Shown one piece after another: positions 1 to 10,824 of a DNA stretch of 64,000 nt. How positions within the stretch are numbered: position 1 is the stretch's first letter; each line of letters starts with the position of its first letter. Made by a program: the position numbers and the translations under genes. The notes beneath the pieces were generated by a model, which was not told where the DNA came from, did not search any database, and saw nothing but the letters and a program-made list of their open reading frames with translations. The stretch is from CAYOZN01 sp964408455 (lineage in GTDB: Bacteria; Planctomycetota; Phycisphaerae; UBA1845; UTPLA1), in NCBI GenBank assembly GCA_964408455.1, contig CAYOZN010000028.1:1-64000 (forward strand). Direction: 5' to 3'.

Positions 1-120
1 CGGTGTTTCCGTTCGAGTTGTCGTCGGTGTTGCCGTTCGAGTTGTCGTCGGTGTTTCCGTTCGAATTATCGCCGGTGTTTCCGTTCGAATTATCGTCGGT
101 GTTGCCGTTGGAGTTGCTGC
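1..120. repeat. 24-base tandem repeat inside lipoprotein gene
   Basis: A 24-base unit repeats with near-perfect phase and codes on the minus strand for an 8-residue Asn/Asp/Ser/Gly/Thr unit. At least four copies are visible and the array continues past the left edge. The unit length is a multiple of three, so copy-number change would keep the frame. Confidence 0.8.
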
Positions 121-724
121 CGATTTCGCCGCCAACCGGTACTTCGATGAGCGGCGGCTGGCCCGGCTCACTCGCGGACGGACGCTGGTCGAACTTCAGC
201 CGCACCCGCACCTGTCCCAGCGACACACGGCCGTCGAAGTTGGTAGCGACGCGGACCTCGAGCGGCACTTCGCCTTTGCGCAGCATGCCATCGAGGCCGG
301 TCCCGGCCGAAGGTGCCAGTGGGCGAACATCCACCACGCTGCCGCCGGCCACGGCCTCGACGTCGAACGCGCCGGCATCCACACCGGCCAACGAAAAGCT
401 CATGCGCGCCGAAGGGATTTCGCCAGCAGGCGCATTCTGGGTCGAAAAGGTGACATCATCCGGCAACACCTCGATCGATATGGACGAAGCGGTCTGATCG
501 GGCATGACCGGCGACACATCGATGAAATAGGTCCGCGCCGCCGCCTTTCCCGCCGAGGTGTCAATCGGCACATCCGCCAGGCGCGCCAGCAGCGTCATTT
601 CTTCGTTACCGCCGGGCATCAGGTCCGGGCCCAGCGACGATCGACAGCCCACGAATACCGCCAGGGTCAGGCAGCCCCCCACGGCAAGGCGGTACATCCA
701 ATTCATCCAGTACATCCGTTTCAT
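1..724 (-). CDS. Secreted lipoprotein with Asn/Asp-rich C-terminal repeats (3' end cut by window edge)
   Basis: The reading frame starts at an ATG ending at 724 and runs off the left edge without a stop. GGAGG lies seven bases before the ATG, which fixes the start. The N-terminus has basic residues, a hydrophobic stretch and VFVGC around residues 23-27, a plausible lipobox, so the protein is probably exported and lipid-anchored. The middle (about residues 40-200) is a beta-rich-looking domain I do not recognise. From about position 120 down to 1 the DNA is a tandem 24-base repeat encoding an 8-residue unit (NGNTDDNS-like). Function is unknown; a cell-surface structural or adhesive role is only a guess. 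It resembles the next gene at 1150-1639 in architecture but not in the N-terminal domain. Confidence 0.75.
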   Translation of the reverse strand, partial: MKRMYWMNWMYRLAVGGCLTLAVFVGCRSSLGPDLMPGGNEEMTLLARLADVPIDTSAGKAAARTYFIDVSPVMPDQTASSISIEVLPDDVTFSTQNAPAGEIPSARMSFSLAGVDAGAFDVEAVAGGSVVDVRPLAPSAGTGLDGMLRKGEVPLEVRVATNFDGRVSLGQVRVRLKFDQRPSASEPGQPPLIEVPVGGEIGSNSNGNTDDNSNGNTGDNSNGNTDDNSNGNTDDNSNGNT

Positions 725-1149
725 GTGTTGGCCTCCAAACTACCTGGCGCGCAAACTCATCGAGAACGCAGCTCGCCAGGACCCATTCCGGTGCTTGACA
801 CCGTTGCAGTGCATTCCTGATGCCAGCGTTTGACGCCATTCGCTTCACGAGATGTAAAGCTATGAAACGACTTCACTTACGGACGTGAATGAGTCGGTTG
901 GTGAGCGGCAGGAACGTCTGTCCCAGAGGGGGGTGTTCGTGCCGAACCGCACAGTCCTGTGCGAATGCGCCGAAAGTGGATTTCACTTTGCGGCGGTCGG
1001 ACGGCGTGGTGACGGAGGGGGCGCGACTGAAGTTGAAGACCTATCAATGCAACAGGGCTCGAGTGACCTCACAGGAAGGTCGCCCGAGCCATGCGCGTGG
1101 GGAGAGATAGGAAGCTATGTGGGATCGCTGATTACTTAAGGATCCGCAA
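725..1149. other. Intergenic region between two minus-strand lipoprotein genes
   Basis: I see no convincing gene in this 425-base stretch. Short open frames exist on the plus strand (for example 885-1139) but have no ribosome-binding site and no family resemblance. Two inverted repeats are visible. One is an AAAGTG/CACTTT hairpin near 970-995. The other, at 1056-1090, has GGCTCG/CGAGCC outer arms and GACCT/AGGTC inner arms and lies about 60 bases past the stop of the 1150-1639 gene, but without a T-run. The promoter of the 1-724 gene should lie in the lower part. Confidence 0.5.
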
Positions 1150-1639
1150 TCAGCTGTTGTCGTTGGAGTTGTCGTCTCCGTTGTCGTTGGAGTTGTCGTC
1201 TCCGTTGTCGTTGGAGTTGTCGTCTCCGTTGTCGNNNNNNNNNNNNNNNNNNNNNNNNNNNNNNNNNNNNNNNNNNNNNNNNNNNNNNNNNNNNNNNNNN
1301 NNNNNNNNNNNNNNNNNNNNNNNNNNNNNNNNNNTCGTTGAACCCGTTGTCATTAAAGATGTCGTCGCCGTTGTCGTTGAAGCCGTTGTCATTAAAGATG
1401 TCGTCGTCGTTGTCGTTAAAGATGTCATCTCCATTATCGTTGAAGATGTCATCCCCGTTGCCGTTGAAGCCATTGCCGTTTCCGTTGAAGTTGCCGCCGT
1501 TCCCGTTGGCGCCGTTGGAGTCGCTGACACCGAACAGGAAGAACGCCAGATCGTCAGCCGTGCAGGCAATGGTCGCTGCTGAGAACAGCCCGACAACAAT
1601 CATCAATCGCGCAATCACCAGACTCCAGAAAGTTCGCAT
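1150..1639 (-). CDS. Secreted lipoprotein with Asn/Asp/Gly-rich repeats, interrupted by a scaffold gap
   Basis: The ATG ends at 1639, with AAGGA eight bases upstream. The first 25 residues form a lipoprotein signal ending in TIAC. Almost everything after residue 40 is low-complexity NGN, DDIFNDN and NDNGDDNS repeats. The 100-N block splits the gene. Read straight through, the frame after the gap gives an Arg/Gln-rich tail, whereas shifting one frame restores the NDNGDDNS repeat and a TGA at 1150-1152. The true gap is therefore not exactly 100 bases and the real protein is longer or shorter than shown. Function is unknown; repeats of this kind are typical of extracellular, possibly cation-binding, segments. 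Confidence 0.7.
1153..1234. repeat. 24-base tandem repeat (NDNGDDNS codons)
   Basis: Three consecutive near-identical 24-base units lie just before the gap. A related but more diverged DDIFNDN-coding repeat lies on the other side. The array probably broke the assembly. Confidence 0.8.
1235..1334. other. Assembly gap (100 N)
   Basis: Exactly 100 undetermined bases inside a tandem repeat, the usual placeholder for a gap of unknown size. The reading-frame mismatch across it shows that the real length is not a multiple of three plus this value. Confidence 0.98.
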
Positions 1640-1848
1640 GGCACATATCCTTTTGCCGGGCCTCTGAACCGTCATGACCGTTTCGCGTCCATGCCGCAGC
1701 ATGTGACCTGTCGCCCTGCGTCCCTTCAATATCGCAGAGGAAGCCCGGTTCCTGCGATCGCCGATTGTAGCGCCGGCCGTGTGTACGACGGCTTACGGGC
1801 GGCCTACTGCATGCCCATGTCCGAATCGCCCCGTTGGCCGGCCGTCGC

Positions 1849-1854
1849 TATACT
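1849..1854 (+). promoter_or_regulatory. Possible -10 element (TATACT) of the MFS gene
   Basis: TATACT lies 49 bases before the GTG chosen as start of the MFS gene. No good -35 box is seen at 16-18 bases. If this promoter is used, an ATG at 1811 is upstream of the transcript, which supports the later GTG start. Confidence 0.35.
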
Positions 1855-1903
1855 CCCGCCTTTGTCGAAACTGGCAGATCAAGCATGGAGGACATCCCGC
1901 ATC

Positions 1904-3319
1904 GTGGATCTGTTTGACGCCCGGCGGCTGCCGTACATGGCGCGGCTGAGCTACATCGCCGAGTTGCGCCATTTCATTCTCTGGGGCGCGTTCGCCGGTC
2001 TCGTCGAAGGCACCGTTTCGGCCGTCGTCGTCAGCAAGACGTTCGTGCCGCCCACGACCGACGGCCTGACGTTCGCGGGAGGCCTGCTGATCACCGTCGT
2101 GCAGGCCACGCCCGCATTCGCCAACCTGATGAGCCTCTTCTGGGGGGCGCTGCTGCTGGGCCGCCGGAAGCTGCCGCTCCTCGTGGCTTTGGGCTCTGCC
2201 AGCGCCCTGGTCGCGACGTCAGTGGTCATGACGCCCGCCGGGATGATGGGCGGCTGGATCTTTGCCCTCCAGATCTGCCTGTCGCGCGTGTTCATGTCCG
2301 GTGTCGTGACCGCACGGGCCAGCCTCTGGAAGAGCAACTATCCCAGGAGCCATCGCGGCCGCATCACCGCCAATCTCCAGATTGTCCGCACCCTCATGAG
2401 CCTGCCGGTCATCCTGGGCGGCGGTCTGCTCTTCGACTGGGACCAGATGGCCTATCGCTGGTTCTATCCGGCGATTGCGCTGCTCGGATTTGCAGGACTG
2501 GCCCTTGTTCGGCGCATGCGCGTCCGCGGAGAACGTGCAGCCCTCGCCCGGCACGAGGCCGCTAACGGCGATCCAATCGCCGAGGCCGGTGTGGTAGCGC
2601 CCTTCAGCCTCGTCGCCCTCGTTTCACCGTGGAACATCTTCAGCCGGATGCGCCGCGCCCTCCGCGAGGATCCGCGGTTCGCACGCTACTGCACCGCCCA
2701 GATGTGCATCGGCACCGCCAATCTGATGGTCATGCCGGTCAATACCATCGTGCTGACACAGGTGTTGCACCTGACGTACACCGCCAGCAACGGACTGCTC
2801 GACATCGTGCCGCGCGCGGTCACGCTGCTCATGCTGCCGATCTGGGCCAGGCTGTTCGACAGGGTCGGCGTGCTTCGATTTCGCAAGGCCAACACCCTGT
2901 GCTGGTGCGGCTCGCTGTTTTTCTGCGGGCTGGGCGCAATGTGGGCGGCCATCGCCGCCGGCCCGGATTCAATCACCGGATGGGCATTCGGTCTGGCCAT
3001 TGGGGCCTACGCCGTCGGCCGCATCGCAGACGGCCTTGCCCAGAGCGGCGGCGCCATCGCCTGGAATATCGGACACCTGCACTTCGCCGATGACGATCGC
3101 GCCGAGCTGTACATGGGCATCCACGTGTCGCTGACCGGGCTGCGCGGACTCATTGCCCCCTTCGTGGGCACGGCCCTGTTCTTTCGCGTTGGCTGGGTGG
3201 TGTTTGCCGTTGCCCTGTGCATCTCGGCTGTCGGGTATGTCATATTTTCGCGCCTGGCCGCCGAGGAACGCCGGATGTTGAAGGAAAGGGCCGACTCGCC
3301 CGCTACCGCCCGAACCTGA
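1904..3319 (+). CDS. Major facilitator superfamily-like transporter
   Basis: About 471 residues with roughly twelve hydrophobic segments in two halves separated by a polar loop (about residues 210-240), the usual MFS layout. The first membrane segment begins near residue 20. SHRGRITAN, a basic cytoplasmic loop, follows the middle of the first half. The open frame extends upstream to 1691, but the GTG at 1904 follows a GGAGG twelve bases earlier and a TATACT at 1849, and the residues upstream of it look non-coding. An ATG at 1811 is the alternative. The substrate cannot be told from sequence. The gene stands alone; the next gene on this strand is a 63-residue membrane protein. Confidence 0.75.
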   Translation: MDLFDARRLPYMARLSYIAELRHFILWGAFAGLVEGTVSAVVVSKTFVPPTTDGLTFAGGLLITVVQATPAFANLMSLFWGALLLGRRKLPLLVALGSASALVATSVVMTPAGMMGGWIFALQICLSRVFMSGVVTARASLWKSNYPRSHRGRITANLQIVRTLMSLPVILGGGLLFDWDQMAYRWFYPAIALLGFAGLALVRRMRVRGERAALARHEAANGDPIAEAGVVAPFSLVALVSPWNIFSRMRRALREDPRFARYCTAQMCIGTANLMVMPVNTIVLTQVLHLTYTASNGLLDIVPRAVTLLMLPIWARLFDRVGVLRFRKANTLCWCGSLFFCGLGAMWAAIAAGPDSITGWAFGLAIGAYAVGRIADGLAQSGGAIAWNIGHLHFADDDRAELYMGIHVSLTGLRGLIAPFVGTALFFRVGWVVFAVALCISAVGYVIFSRLAAEERRMLKERADSPATART

Positions 3320-3510
3320 TCGCAACCTCCTGCGTCTCACAAACCTGCGGCAGTCGCGTTCGGCCGAACACGGGGCCCGGGCGCCATACCCATTGCAATC
3401 TCAAAATACTCCGCCCCGGCCGGCCAACACCCCGTGAAGCCCGATGTGGGACCTCGTTTGTCGAGGTGGAACCGGTGGTGTGGGCTTTTGATGGGTACAG
3501 GAGAACCTTT

Positions 3511-3702
3511 ATGGAAGCCGCACTTTCACCGAATGCCATCCACGTCCCGACCATTGCCGCGCCGTCCAATGCCGCGCCCGTCGTGCGGCCATCCTTCTTT
3601 CAGGAACACTGGGAATTGAAGATCCTGCCGTGGGGTCTTGGCGTCATCGCCCTGGCATACGCGGCAACTTACGCCGTGACGTACCTGCTTGCCGGTCTTT
3701 GA
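3511..3702 (+). CDS. Small single-pass membrane protein, 63 residues
   Basis: The ATG at 3511 is preceded by AGGAG seven bases away. The first 35 residues are Ala/Pro/Val-rich and polar. Residues 38-62 (about IL...YLLAGL) form one hydrophobic helix, and a Phe-Phe-Gln-Glu-His stretch sits just before it. The protein is likely anchored by its C-terminus with the N-terminus in the cytoplasm. I do not recognise a family. It could be an accessory subunit of a larger membrane complex, but nothing nearby shows which. A hairpin at 3737-3760 follows. Confidence 0.65.
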   Translation: MEAALSPNAIHVPTIAAPSNAAPVVRPSFFQEHWELKILPWGLGVIALAYAATYAVTYLLAGL

Positions 3703-3736
3703 TTGCCTGCCGGACGAGATTTCCGAAATGAACAGC

Positions 3737-3760
3737 GGGATGCTCGCACGCGAGCATCCC
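3737..3760. terminator. Hairpin between convergent genes
   Basis: A perfect 11-base-pair stem (GGGATGCTCGC with its complement) with a two-base apex lies 35 bases after the small membrane protein and about 75 bases after the end of the convergent FG-GAP gene. There is no long T-run on either side, so it is a likely but not classic bidirectional terminator. Confidence 0.55.
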
Positions 3761-3833
3761 GCCATCTGCTTTCAGAGCTGTGAGCGCGCCGCCGGGCAAC
3801 CGATCTGGCCGCGGCCGCGCGAACCACGCATGT

Positions 3834-6245
3834 TTATGGCGCCAGCAGGATATCCACCACGCCCTGCATGTCGGCGCCGTTGATCGCCCCGTTTTCGTCC
3901 ACGTCGTAGGCGCACAGCGCATCTTCGCCCGGTGCATCTTCCGACAGCAGATGCGTGACAAAGCCGTCGACCGAAGGCTCGCAATCGGCGCACACGAGCC
4001 GCGTCACGCGGAAGGTGTCGATGCCCGACTCGGTGACCGAGTTGTTGGGCACGTCGCTGCTGCGGAAGCGAACATAGACCGTGGCCGTGGGCGTCACGTA
4101 GTCGCTGACGGTGAAGGAATGGACCTGCCATTCCTGGTTGGTGCCCAGGATGCTGCTGACGAGGACCCAGTTGGTGCCGTCGTTGCTGATCTCGGTCACC
4201 AGCGGATCGGGCGTCGAGCCGGTATCGATGCTGGAGAAGTGCCAGCGGGAGTACGTGATGGTGGCATCCGTCCCCGACAGATCGAGAACCGGCGAGCGAA
4301 GAATGGTTGTGCCGCCGTCGACGTCGTTGTTTCGGGCGTCGCCGAAGCCCGGATACTGCTGCGTGATGAAGCAGTACTTGTCGGGCTGTGCATCGAAATC
4401 GCTGTCCGGTTGTGCGAAATCGCCCGAGCCAATGGGCCAGATGGTGCCGAGCGGCACAATGCGCTCCCATGCGCCGCCGGTCAGCCCGCCCTCGTTGGCG
4501 ATGATCCAGCCGGAATTGTCCAGCTCGAATCGGTCTTCCAGCAGCACCTCCTCACCGCTGGCGGATATCGCCTCGTAAACCGAAGCGGGCGCGCCACCGG
4601 GATCGGAGAATGTCTGCGAACCGGTCGTGTCCACCGTCAGGTAATAGTTGACTTCGGCGGTGCATGGCGCCGCCGGCAGCGTGACGATGTAGGTGTTCGG
4701 TTCGTCTTCGACCATCGATGTCTCAACGAACGGGCCGCCGTTGATGGAAACGAACTGGCGACCGGTCCCGGGCAGTGGATCCACGCCAATGCCTGTAACC
4801 GACCATCGGAACGTTGCCGGCGTATTCGGTTGCAGCAGGGCCGGCTGCCCATCCGGGAACGAGAAGGCGACCGACTGCGGCGGCTGATTAATCCACACGC
4901 GATAACCGCTGCACAGGCCTTGGAACATGTCCACCCAGCCGTCGCCGTTCAGATCGAGGATTTCCACGTCGTGAATACCCAGCGGCACCCACGGCACCGG
5001 ATTGCCCTGTTCCTGCATCGTCACGTTGGGCAGATTGCCGAGATTGCGATACATGTGGGCGACGCGGGTGCAGCTTGGCGCGTCGACATCGACGTCGCAG
5101 ATGATGACGTCGTTGAGGCCGTCATTGTTGAAGTCGGCAGTGCGTTGATTGCCGCCAAAGTTGAAGTCGCTGCCCTGGAATGTGATCGTGGTGAAAGTGG
5201 CATGACCCTGGGCATTGTTGCCCTGGTTGATCATGTACTTGTCCTGCCCGTCGTCTGAGATGATCAGGTCGAGCTTGCCGTCGCTGTTGAGATCGCCGGG
5301 AGTGACGTGATAGGAGGCAAAGCCGCCAAAGGTGGCAAAATGGTTGAAGTGGCCGACGTTGTTGGGATCGTTGTAAGCGATCGTGGGCTGCGACACGTTG
5401 TTCCGCAGGATGTCGTTGTGGCCGTCGCCATTCATGTCGACGATGAAGCCCGCGGTGCCAAAGCCGGAATTCAGCATCTGGGACGTCATGCGCGTCTGGA
5501 ATGAATCTGTGAAGTTGCCGGTGCCATCGTTGACGAACAGGCGGTCGTTGACATCGACGTTTTCAAGGGGGCCGCTGTCGTAATCGACGAAATACAGATC
5601 GGGAAAGCCGTCGCCCGTCACGTCGCCGGCGCCGACGCCGCAGAGCCGCGGCGTTGCATTGGGCGAGCCGGTGATGCCGGTGAACTGGGGAATGCGGCTC
5701 TCCTGGTATTCGAAACCCAGCCAGGCGCCGTTCTCGTCTTCCTGAAGGTTCACATACACGCGAGGATGGGAAATTGACTTGGCCAAACCCTCGCCGAATA
5801 CCGGCGCTGTCACGATATCCAGCCAGCCGTCCATGTTGACGTCGGTGACGACGACGTCGCGGTCGGCGGTGAGGTCCATCAATCCCTGACCGCCGTCGGT
5901 CGCGGCGCTGCCATAAAGCAGGGTGCGATCGACCAGAACGCCGTCGATGGCGTGGCCTTCGTTCGGCCCCTCGAACATGAACAGCACGTTCCGCTTTCGC
6001 CCGGGCGTCGTGAAGGGCTGTTTGCGGACGACAATGATGTCGATGTCCCCGTCGTTGTCGAAGTCCCCCTGGGCCATGTCCTTCTCTTCAGGATCGTTCA
6101 GGCCCACGTTTGCATCGACGATGAGCCGTGTGGGCGTCTCATCGAGGAATGAGACCCAGCCACCCCCCGGTCCGGCATGCGCAAGGGTGGCCGCTGCCAA
6201 CGTGACGACACCTGCCAGGCATAACGCCGCGCGCGAACTGTTCAT
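3834..6245 (-). CDS. Secreted FG-GAP/VCBS seven-repeat protein with dockerin-like C-terminus (copy 1)
   Basis: 803 residues. GGGAG lies seven bases before the ATG. The signal peptide ends near AHA (residue 24). Seven FG-GAP-type calcium-binding motifs follow, such as GDFDNDGDIDI, VDMNGDGHND and LDLNGDGWVD, enough for one seven-bladed beta-propeller (about residues 45-445). After an Ig-like stretch comes a jelly-roll-like domain (about 560-745) containing RNNDVDGG. The last 50 residues have two Cys and a DVDENGAINGAD loop like one half of a dockerin. The protein is probably exported and binds calcium and a surface or polymer ligand; no catalytic motif is seen. It is a tandem paralogue of the next gene, and their 3' ends are almost identical at the DNA level. 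Confidence 0.85.
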   Translation of the reverse strand: MNSSRAALCLAGVVTLAAATLAHAGPGGGWVSFLDETPTRLIVDANVGLNDPEEKDMAQGDFDNDGDIDIIVVRKQPFTTPGRKRNVLFMFEGPNEGHAIDGVLVDRTLLYGSAATDGGQGLMDLTADRDVVVTDVNMDGWLDIVTAPVFGEGLAKSISHPRVYVNLQEDENGAWLGFEYQESRIPQFTGITGSPNATPRLCGVGAGDVTGDGFPDLYFVDYDSGPLENVDVNDRLFVNDGTGNFTDSFQTRMTSQMLNSGFGTAGFIVDMNGDGHNDILRNNVSQPTIAYNDPNNVGHFNHFATFGGFASYHVTPGDLNSDGKLDLIISDDGQDKYMINQGNNAQGHATFTTITFQGSDFNFGGNQRTADFNNDGLNDVIICDVDVDAPSCTRVAHMYRNLGNLPNVTMQEQGNPVPWVPLGIHDVEILDLNGDGWVDMFQGLCSGYRVWINQPPQSVAFSFPDGQPALLQPNTPATFRWSVTGIGVDPLPGTGRQFVSINGGPFVETSMVEDEPNTYIVTLPAAPCTAEVNYYLTVDTTGSQTFSDPGGAPASVYEAISASGEEVLLEDRFELDNSGWIIANEGGLTGGAWERIVPLGTIWPIGSGDFAQPDSDFDAQPDKYCFITQQYPGFGDARNNDVDGGTTILRSPVLDLSGTDATITYSRWHFSSIDTGSTPDPLVTEISNDGTNWVLVSSILGTNQEWQVHSFTVSDYVTPTATVYVRFRSSDVPNNSVTESGIDTFRVTRLVCADCEPSVDGFVTHLLSEDAPGEDALCAYDVDENGAINGADMQGVVDILLAP

Positions 6246-6491
6246 GATGGAACTCCCTACCCGCTTTTGAGATTGGCGATAATGCAGCGAATCCACTCGG
6301 CGCAAGAAGCCGACAGGCGTCTCCGCCCGAACGGAATCGCGACTCAGGCAGCACGAACGGGCCGCACAGAAGTGCCTTCCCGCGCACTCCCATCGAACTT
6401 AATTCTGGCGAAGGCCGATCCTGTCCGCCCACCGAGCAGTCAGGCGAAACCAGTGTCTCGCGCACCGCGAGCCTCGGCCATCCAGTCCGGC
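6246..6491. other. Intergenic region between the two FG-GAP paralogues
   Basis: 246 bases with no gene. It should hold the promoter of the 3834-6245 gene on the minus strand, but no clear -35/-10 pair was found. Confidence 0.5.
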
Positions 6492-8909
6492 TTATGGCGC
6501 CAGCAGGATATCCACCACGCCCTGCATATCGGCGCCGTTGATCGCCCCGTTTTCGTCCACGTCGTAGGCACACAGCGCATCGGCCCCCGGCGCATCTTCC
6601 GACAGCAGATGCGTGACAAAGCCGTCGACCGAAGGCTCGCAATCGGCGCACACGAGCCGCGTCACGCGGAAGGTGTCGATGCCCGACTCGGTGACCGAGT
6701 TGTTGGGCACGTCGCTGCTGCGGAAGCGAACATAGACCGTGGCCGTGGGCGTCACGTAGTCGCTGACGGTGAAGGAATGCACCTGCCATTCCTGGTTCGT
6801 GCCCAGGATGCTGCTGACGACGACCCAGTTGGTGCCGTCGTTGCTGATCTCGGTGACCAGCGGATCGGGCGTCGAGCCGGTATCGGTGCTGGAATAATGC
6901 CAGCGGGAGTAGGTAATCGTGGCGTTCGTGCCCGCCAGATCGAGAACCGGCGAACGAAGAATGGCCGTGCCGCCGTCGACGTCGTTGTTTCGTGCATCGC
7001 CAATGCCCGGATACTGCTGCGTGATGTAGCAGTACTTATCCGGTGCGGTGTCGAAGTCTTCATCGGGCTGGGCGAAAAGGCCCGAACCGATCGGCCAGAT
7101 CGTCGGATTGGGGTCCACCTGTTCCCAGGCGCCGCCGGTCAGGCTGCCCTCGCTGGAGATGACCCATTCCGTAGTGGGGATTTCAAACTTTTCCTCGAGC
7201 AGCGTTTCTTCGCCCTGCGCCGCCACGGCCTCATACGTGGCCGCTGGAGCACCGGTCGGATCGGAGAAGGTCTGCGACGATGTGGTCTGCACCGTCAGGT
7301 AGTACCTCACTTCTGCGGTACAGGGCACCGCCGGCAGCGTGACGATGTAGGTATTCGGTTCGTCCTCGACCATGGAAGACTCGACGAACGGCCCGCCATT
7401 GATGGAGACGAACTGCTTTCCGCTGCCGGGTTGAGGCGTCGCGCCGATGGCCGACACGGCCCAGCGGAAGCTGGTCTCGGTTTCGGGCTGGAGCATGGCC
7501 GGCTGCCCATCGGGGAATGAGAAAACGAAGGACTGGGGAGGCTGATTGATCCAGACCTTGTAGCCGTTGCACAGGCCCTGGAACATATCCACCCAGCCGT
7601 CACCGTTAAAGTCCATGATCTCGACATCGTGAATGCCAAGAGGTACCCACGGCACCGGATTGCCCTGCTCCTGCATCGTCACGTTGGGCAGATTGCCGAG
7701 ATTGCGATACATGTGGGCAACGCGCGAGCACCCGGGCGAATCCACGTCCACGTCGCAGATGATGACGTCGTTCAGACCGTCGTTGTTGAAGTCGGCATAC
7801 CGTTGATTGCCGCCAAAGTTGCCGTCCGAGCCCTGGAACGTGTGCGTCGTGAATGTCGCGTAACCTTGGGCGTTGTTGCCCTGGTTGATCATGTACTTGT
7901 CCTGGCCGTCGTCCGAGACGATCAGGTCGAGCTTGCCGTCATTGTTCAGATCGCCGGGCGTGACGTGGTAGGGGGCCTGGGTATAGACGACGCTGTAGAA
8001 GTTGAAGTGGCCGACGTTGTTCGGATCGTTGTAGGAGATCGAAATGTGGCGGGGGGCATTCAGCGCTGTGTCTCGCAGGATGTCGTTGAGGCCATCCCCG
8101 TTCATGTCCACGATGTGGGCGGCCACGCCGAAGGCCGAATTCAGCATCTGCGACGTCATGCGCGACGTGTATGTGTCGGTGAAGAAGCCGCTGCCGTCGT
8201 TGAGCAGCAGGCGGTCATTCACGTCGATGGCCTCCTGCGTCGGACCGGTGTCGTAATCGCCGAAGTAAAGCTCGGGGAAGCCGTCGCCCGTCACGTCGCC
8301 GGCGCCCACCGAGCAGAACCGCGGCGTGGCGTTGGGCGAACCGGACATCGCGGTGAACTGCGGGATGCGGCCCTGCTCGTAGCGGAAGCCGAGCCAGTTG
8401 CCGTCCACGTCCTCGCCGAGGTTGATATAGATTCGCGGATGAGAAATGGTCTTCGCAAGGCCATCGCTCAGCGTCACGGCCGTGACGAAATCCTGCCAGC
8501 CGTCCATGTTCACGTCGGTGACGACGACATCCCGATCGTTGGTCAGGTCCATCAGGCCCTGCCCGCCGTCGTCTGCGTCCGTGCCGTACAATTGCGTGCG
8601 ATCGACCAGGACGCCGTTGATGGCGTGGCCGTCGGCGGTGCCCTCAAACATCAGCAGCACGTTTCGCTTGCGGCCGGTCGTGGTGAAGGGCTGCTTGCGG
8701 ACGACGATGACGTCGATATCGCCATCGTTGTCGAAGTCGCCCTTGGCAAAGTCCTTTTCTTCAGGATCGTTCAGGCCGACGTTGGCATCGACAATCAACC
8801 GCTGGGAAGTCTCATCAGCAAACGTGACCCAGCCCTGCGCATACGAACGTTTGCCGGCTGCCAGGCAAACGACACTCGAGAGGACGCACGCGATGCACCA
8901 TCGCTTCAT
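6492..8909 (-). CDS. Secreted FG-GAP/VCBS seven-repeat protein with dockerin-like C-terminus (copy 2)
   Basis: 805 residues with the same plan as copy 1: signal peptide ending near SYA, seven FG-GAP motifs, an Ig-like stretch, a jelly-roll-like domain and the dockerin-like tail. GGGAG sits eight bases before the ATG at 8909; a TTG two codons earlier is possible but too close. The propeller halves of the two copies differ at many positions. By contrast, about 190 bases near the 3' ends (6592-6779 here, 3934-4121 in copy 1) appear identical, which suggests gene conversion or selection on the tail. The tail may be a sorting or docking signal shared by exported proteins of this organism; that is inference. 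Confidence 0.85.
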   Translation of the reverse strand: MKRWCIACVLSSVVCLAAGKRSYAQGWVTFADETSQRLIVDANVGLNDPEEKDFAKGDFDNDGDIDVIVVRKQPFTTTGRKRNVLLMFEGTADGHAINGVLVDRTQLYGTDADDGGQGLMDLTNDRDVVVTDVNMDGWQDFVTAVTLSDGLAKTISHPRIYINLGEDVDGNWLGFRYEQGRIPQFTAMSGSPNATPRFCSVGAGDVTGDGFPELYFGDYDTGPTQEAIDVNDRLLLNDGSGFFTDTYTSRMTSQMLNSAFGVAAHIVDMNGDGLNDILRDTALNAPRHISISYNDPNNVGHFNFYSVVYTQAPYHVTPGDLNNDGKLDLIVSDDGQDKYMINQGNNAQGYATFTTHTFQGSDGNFGGNQRYADFNNDGLNDVIICDVDVDSPGCSRVAHMYRNLGNLPNVTMQEQGNPVPWVPLGIHDVEIMDFNGDGWVDMFQGLCNGYKVWINQPPQSFVFSFPDGQPAMLQPETETSFRWAVSAIGATPQPGSGKQFVSINGGPFVESSMVEDEPNTYIVTLPAVPCTAEVRYYLTVQTTSSQTFSDPTGAPAATYEAVAAQGEETLLEEKFEIPTTEWVISSEGSLTGGAWEQVDPNPTIWPIGSGLFAQPDEDFDTAPDKYCYITQQYPGIGDARNNDVDGGTAILRSPVLDLAGTNATITYSRWHYSSTDTGSTPDPLVTEISNDGTNWVVVSSILGTNQEWQVHSFTVSDYVTPTATVYVRFRSSDVPNNSVTESGIDTFRVTRLVCADCEPSVDGFVTHLLSEDAPGADALCAYDVDENGAINGADMQGVVDILLAP

Positions 8910-9123
8910 AATCAAGACTCCCTACCCGCAGGACTGGTAAAAACAATAGCTCACGCTCCCGCGAATGCGGGAACGGAGAATCCCTATCAGACCTTCGGGT
9001 CCCATGATAACGCAAACCCCGTCAGGGTTGCATTAAATTTTGGCGGTTTTTTCCGGACCGGCGACGAGTGGGGCGCGGCCGAAAGATGGCAAAAAAGCTG
9101 CTGTCGATCTGTTTATCAGGTGA

Positions 9124-10707
<1,584 letters not shown>

Positions 10708-10824
10708 GGCGGTGCATTCCCATGGATTCAGGCCTCAACTCGTTCGGCGGCCATTGTCGTGAAACCGCCGACACCGGGCAAGCAGAGCGGCGCTTTACAG
10801 CCAATTCATGCAGGTCTACGCTTA

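Noticed and set aside
885..1139. Short plus-strand frame
   Set aside because: No ribosome-binding site, odd composition, and it overlaps a hairpin region.
1811..1903. ATG at 1811 as the start of the MFS gene
   Set aside because: It precedes the likely promoter box and gives a polar, non-conserved extension. GTG at 1904 follows a GGAGG and begins just before the first helix.
3780..5258. Plus-strand frame opposite the first FG-GAP gene (and a similar one at 6267-9188)
   Set aside because: Antisense shadow: the two frames resemble each other only because the FG-GAP genes are duplicates.
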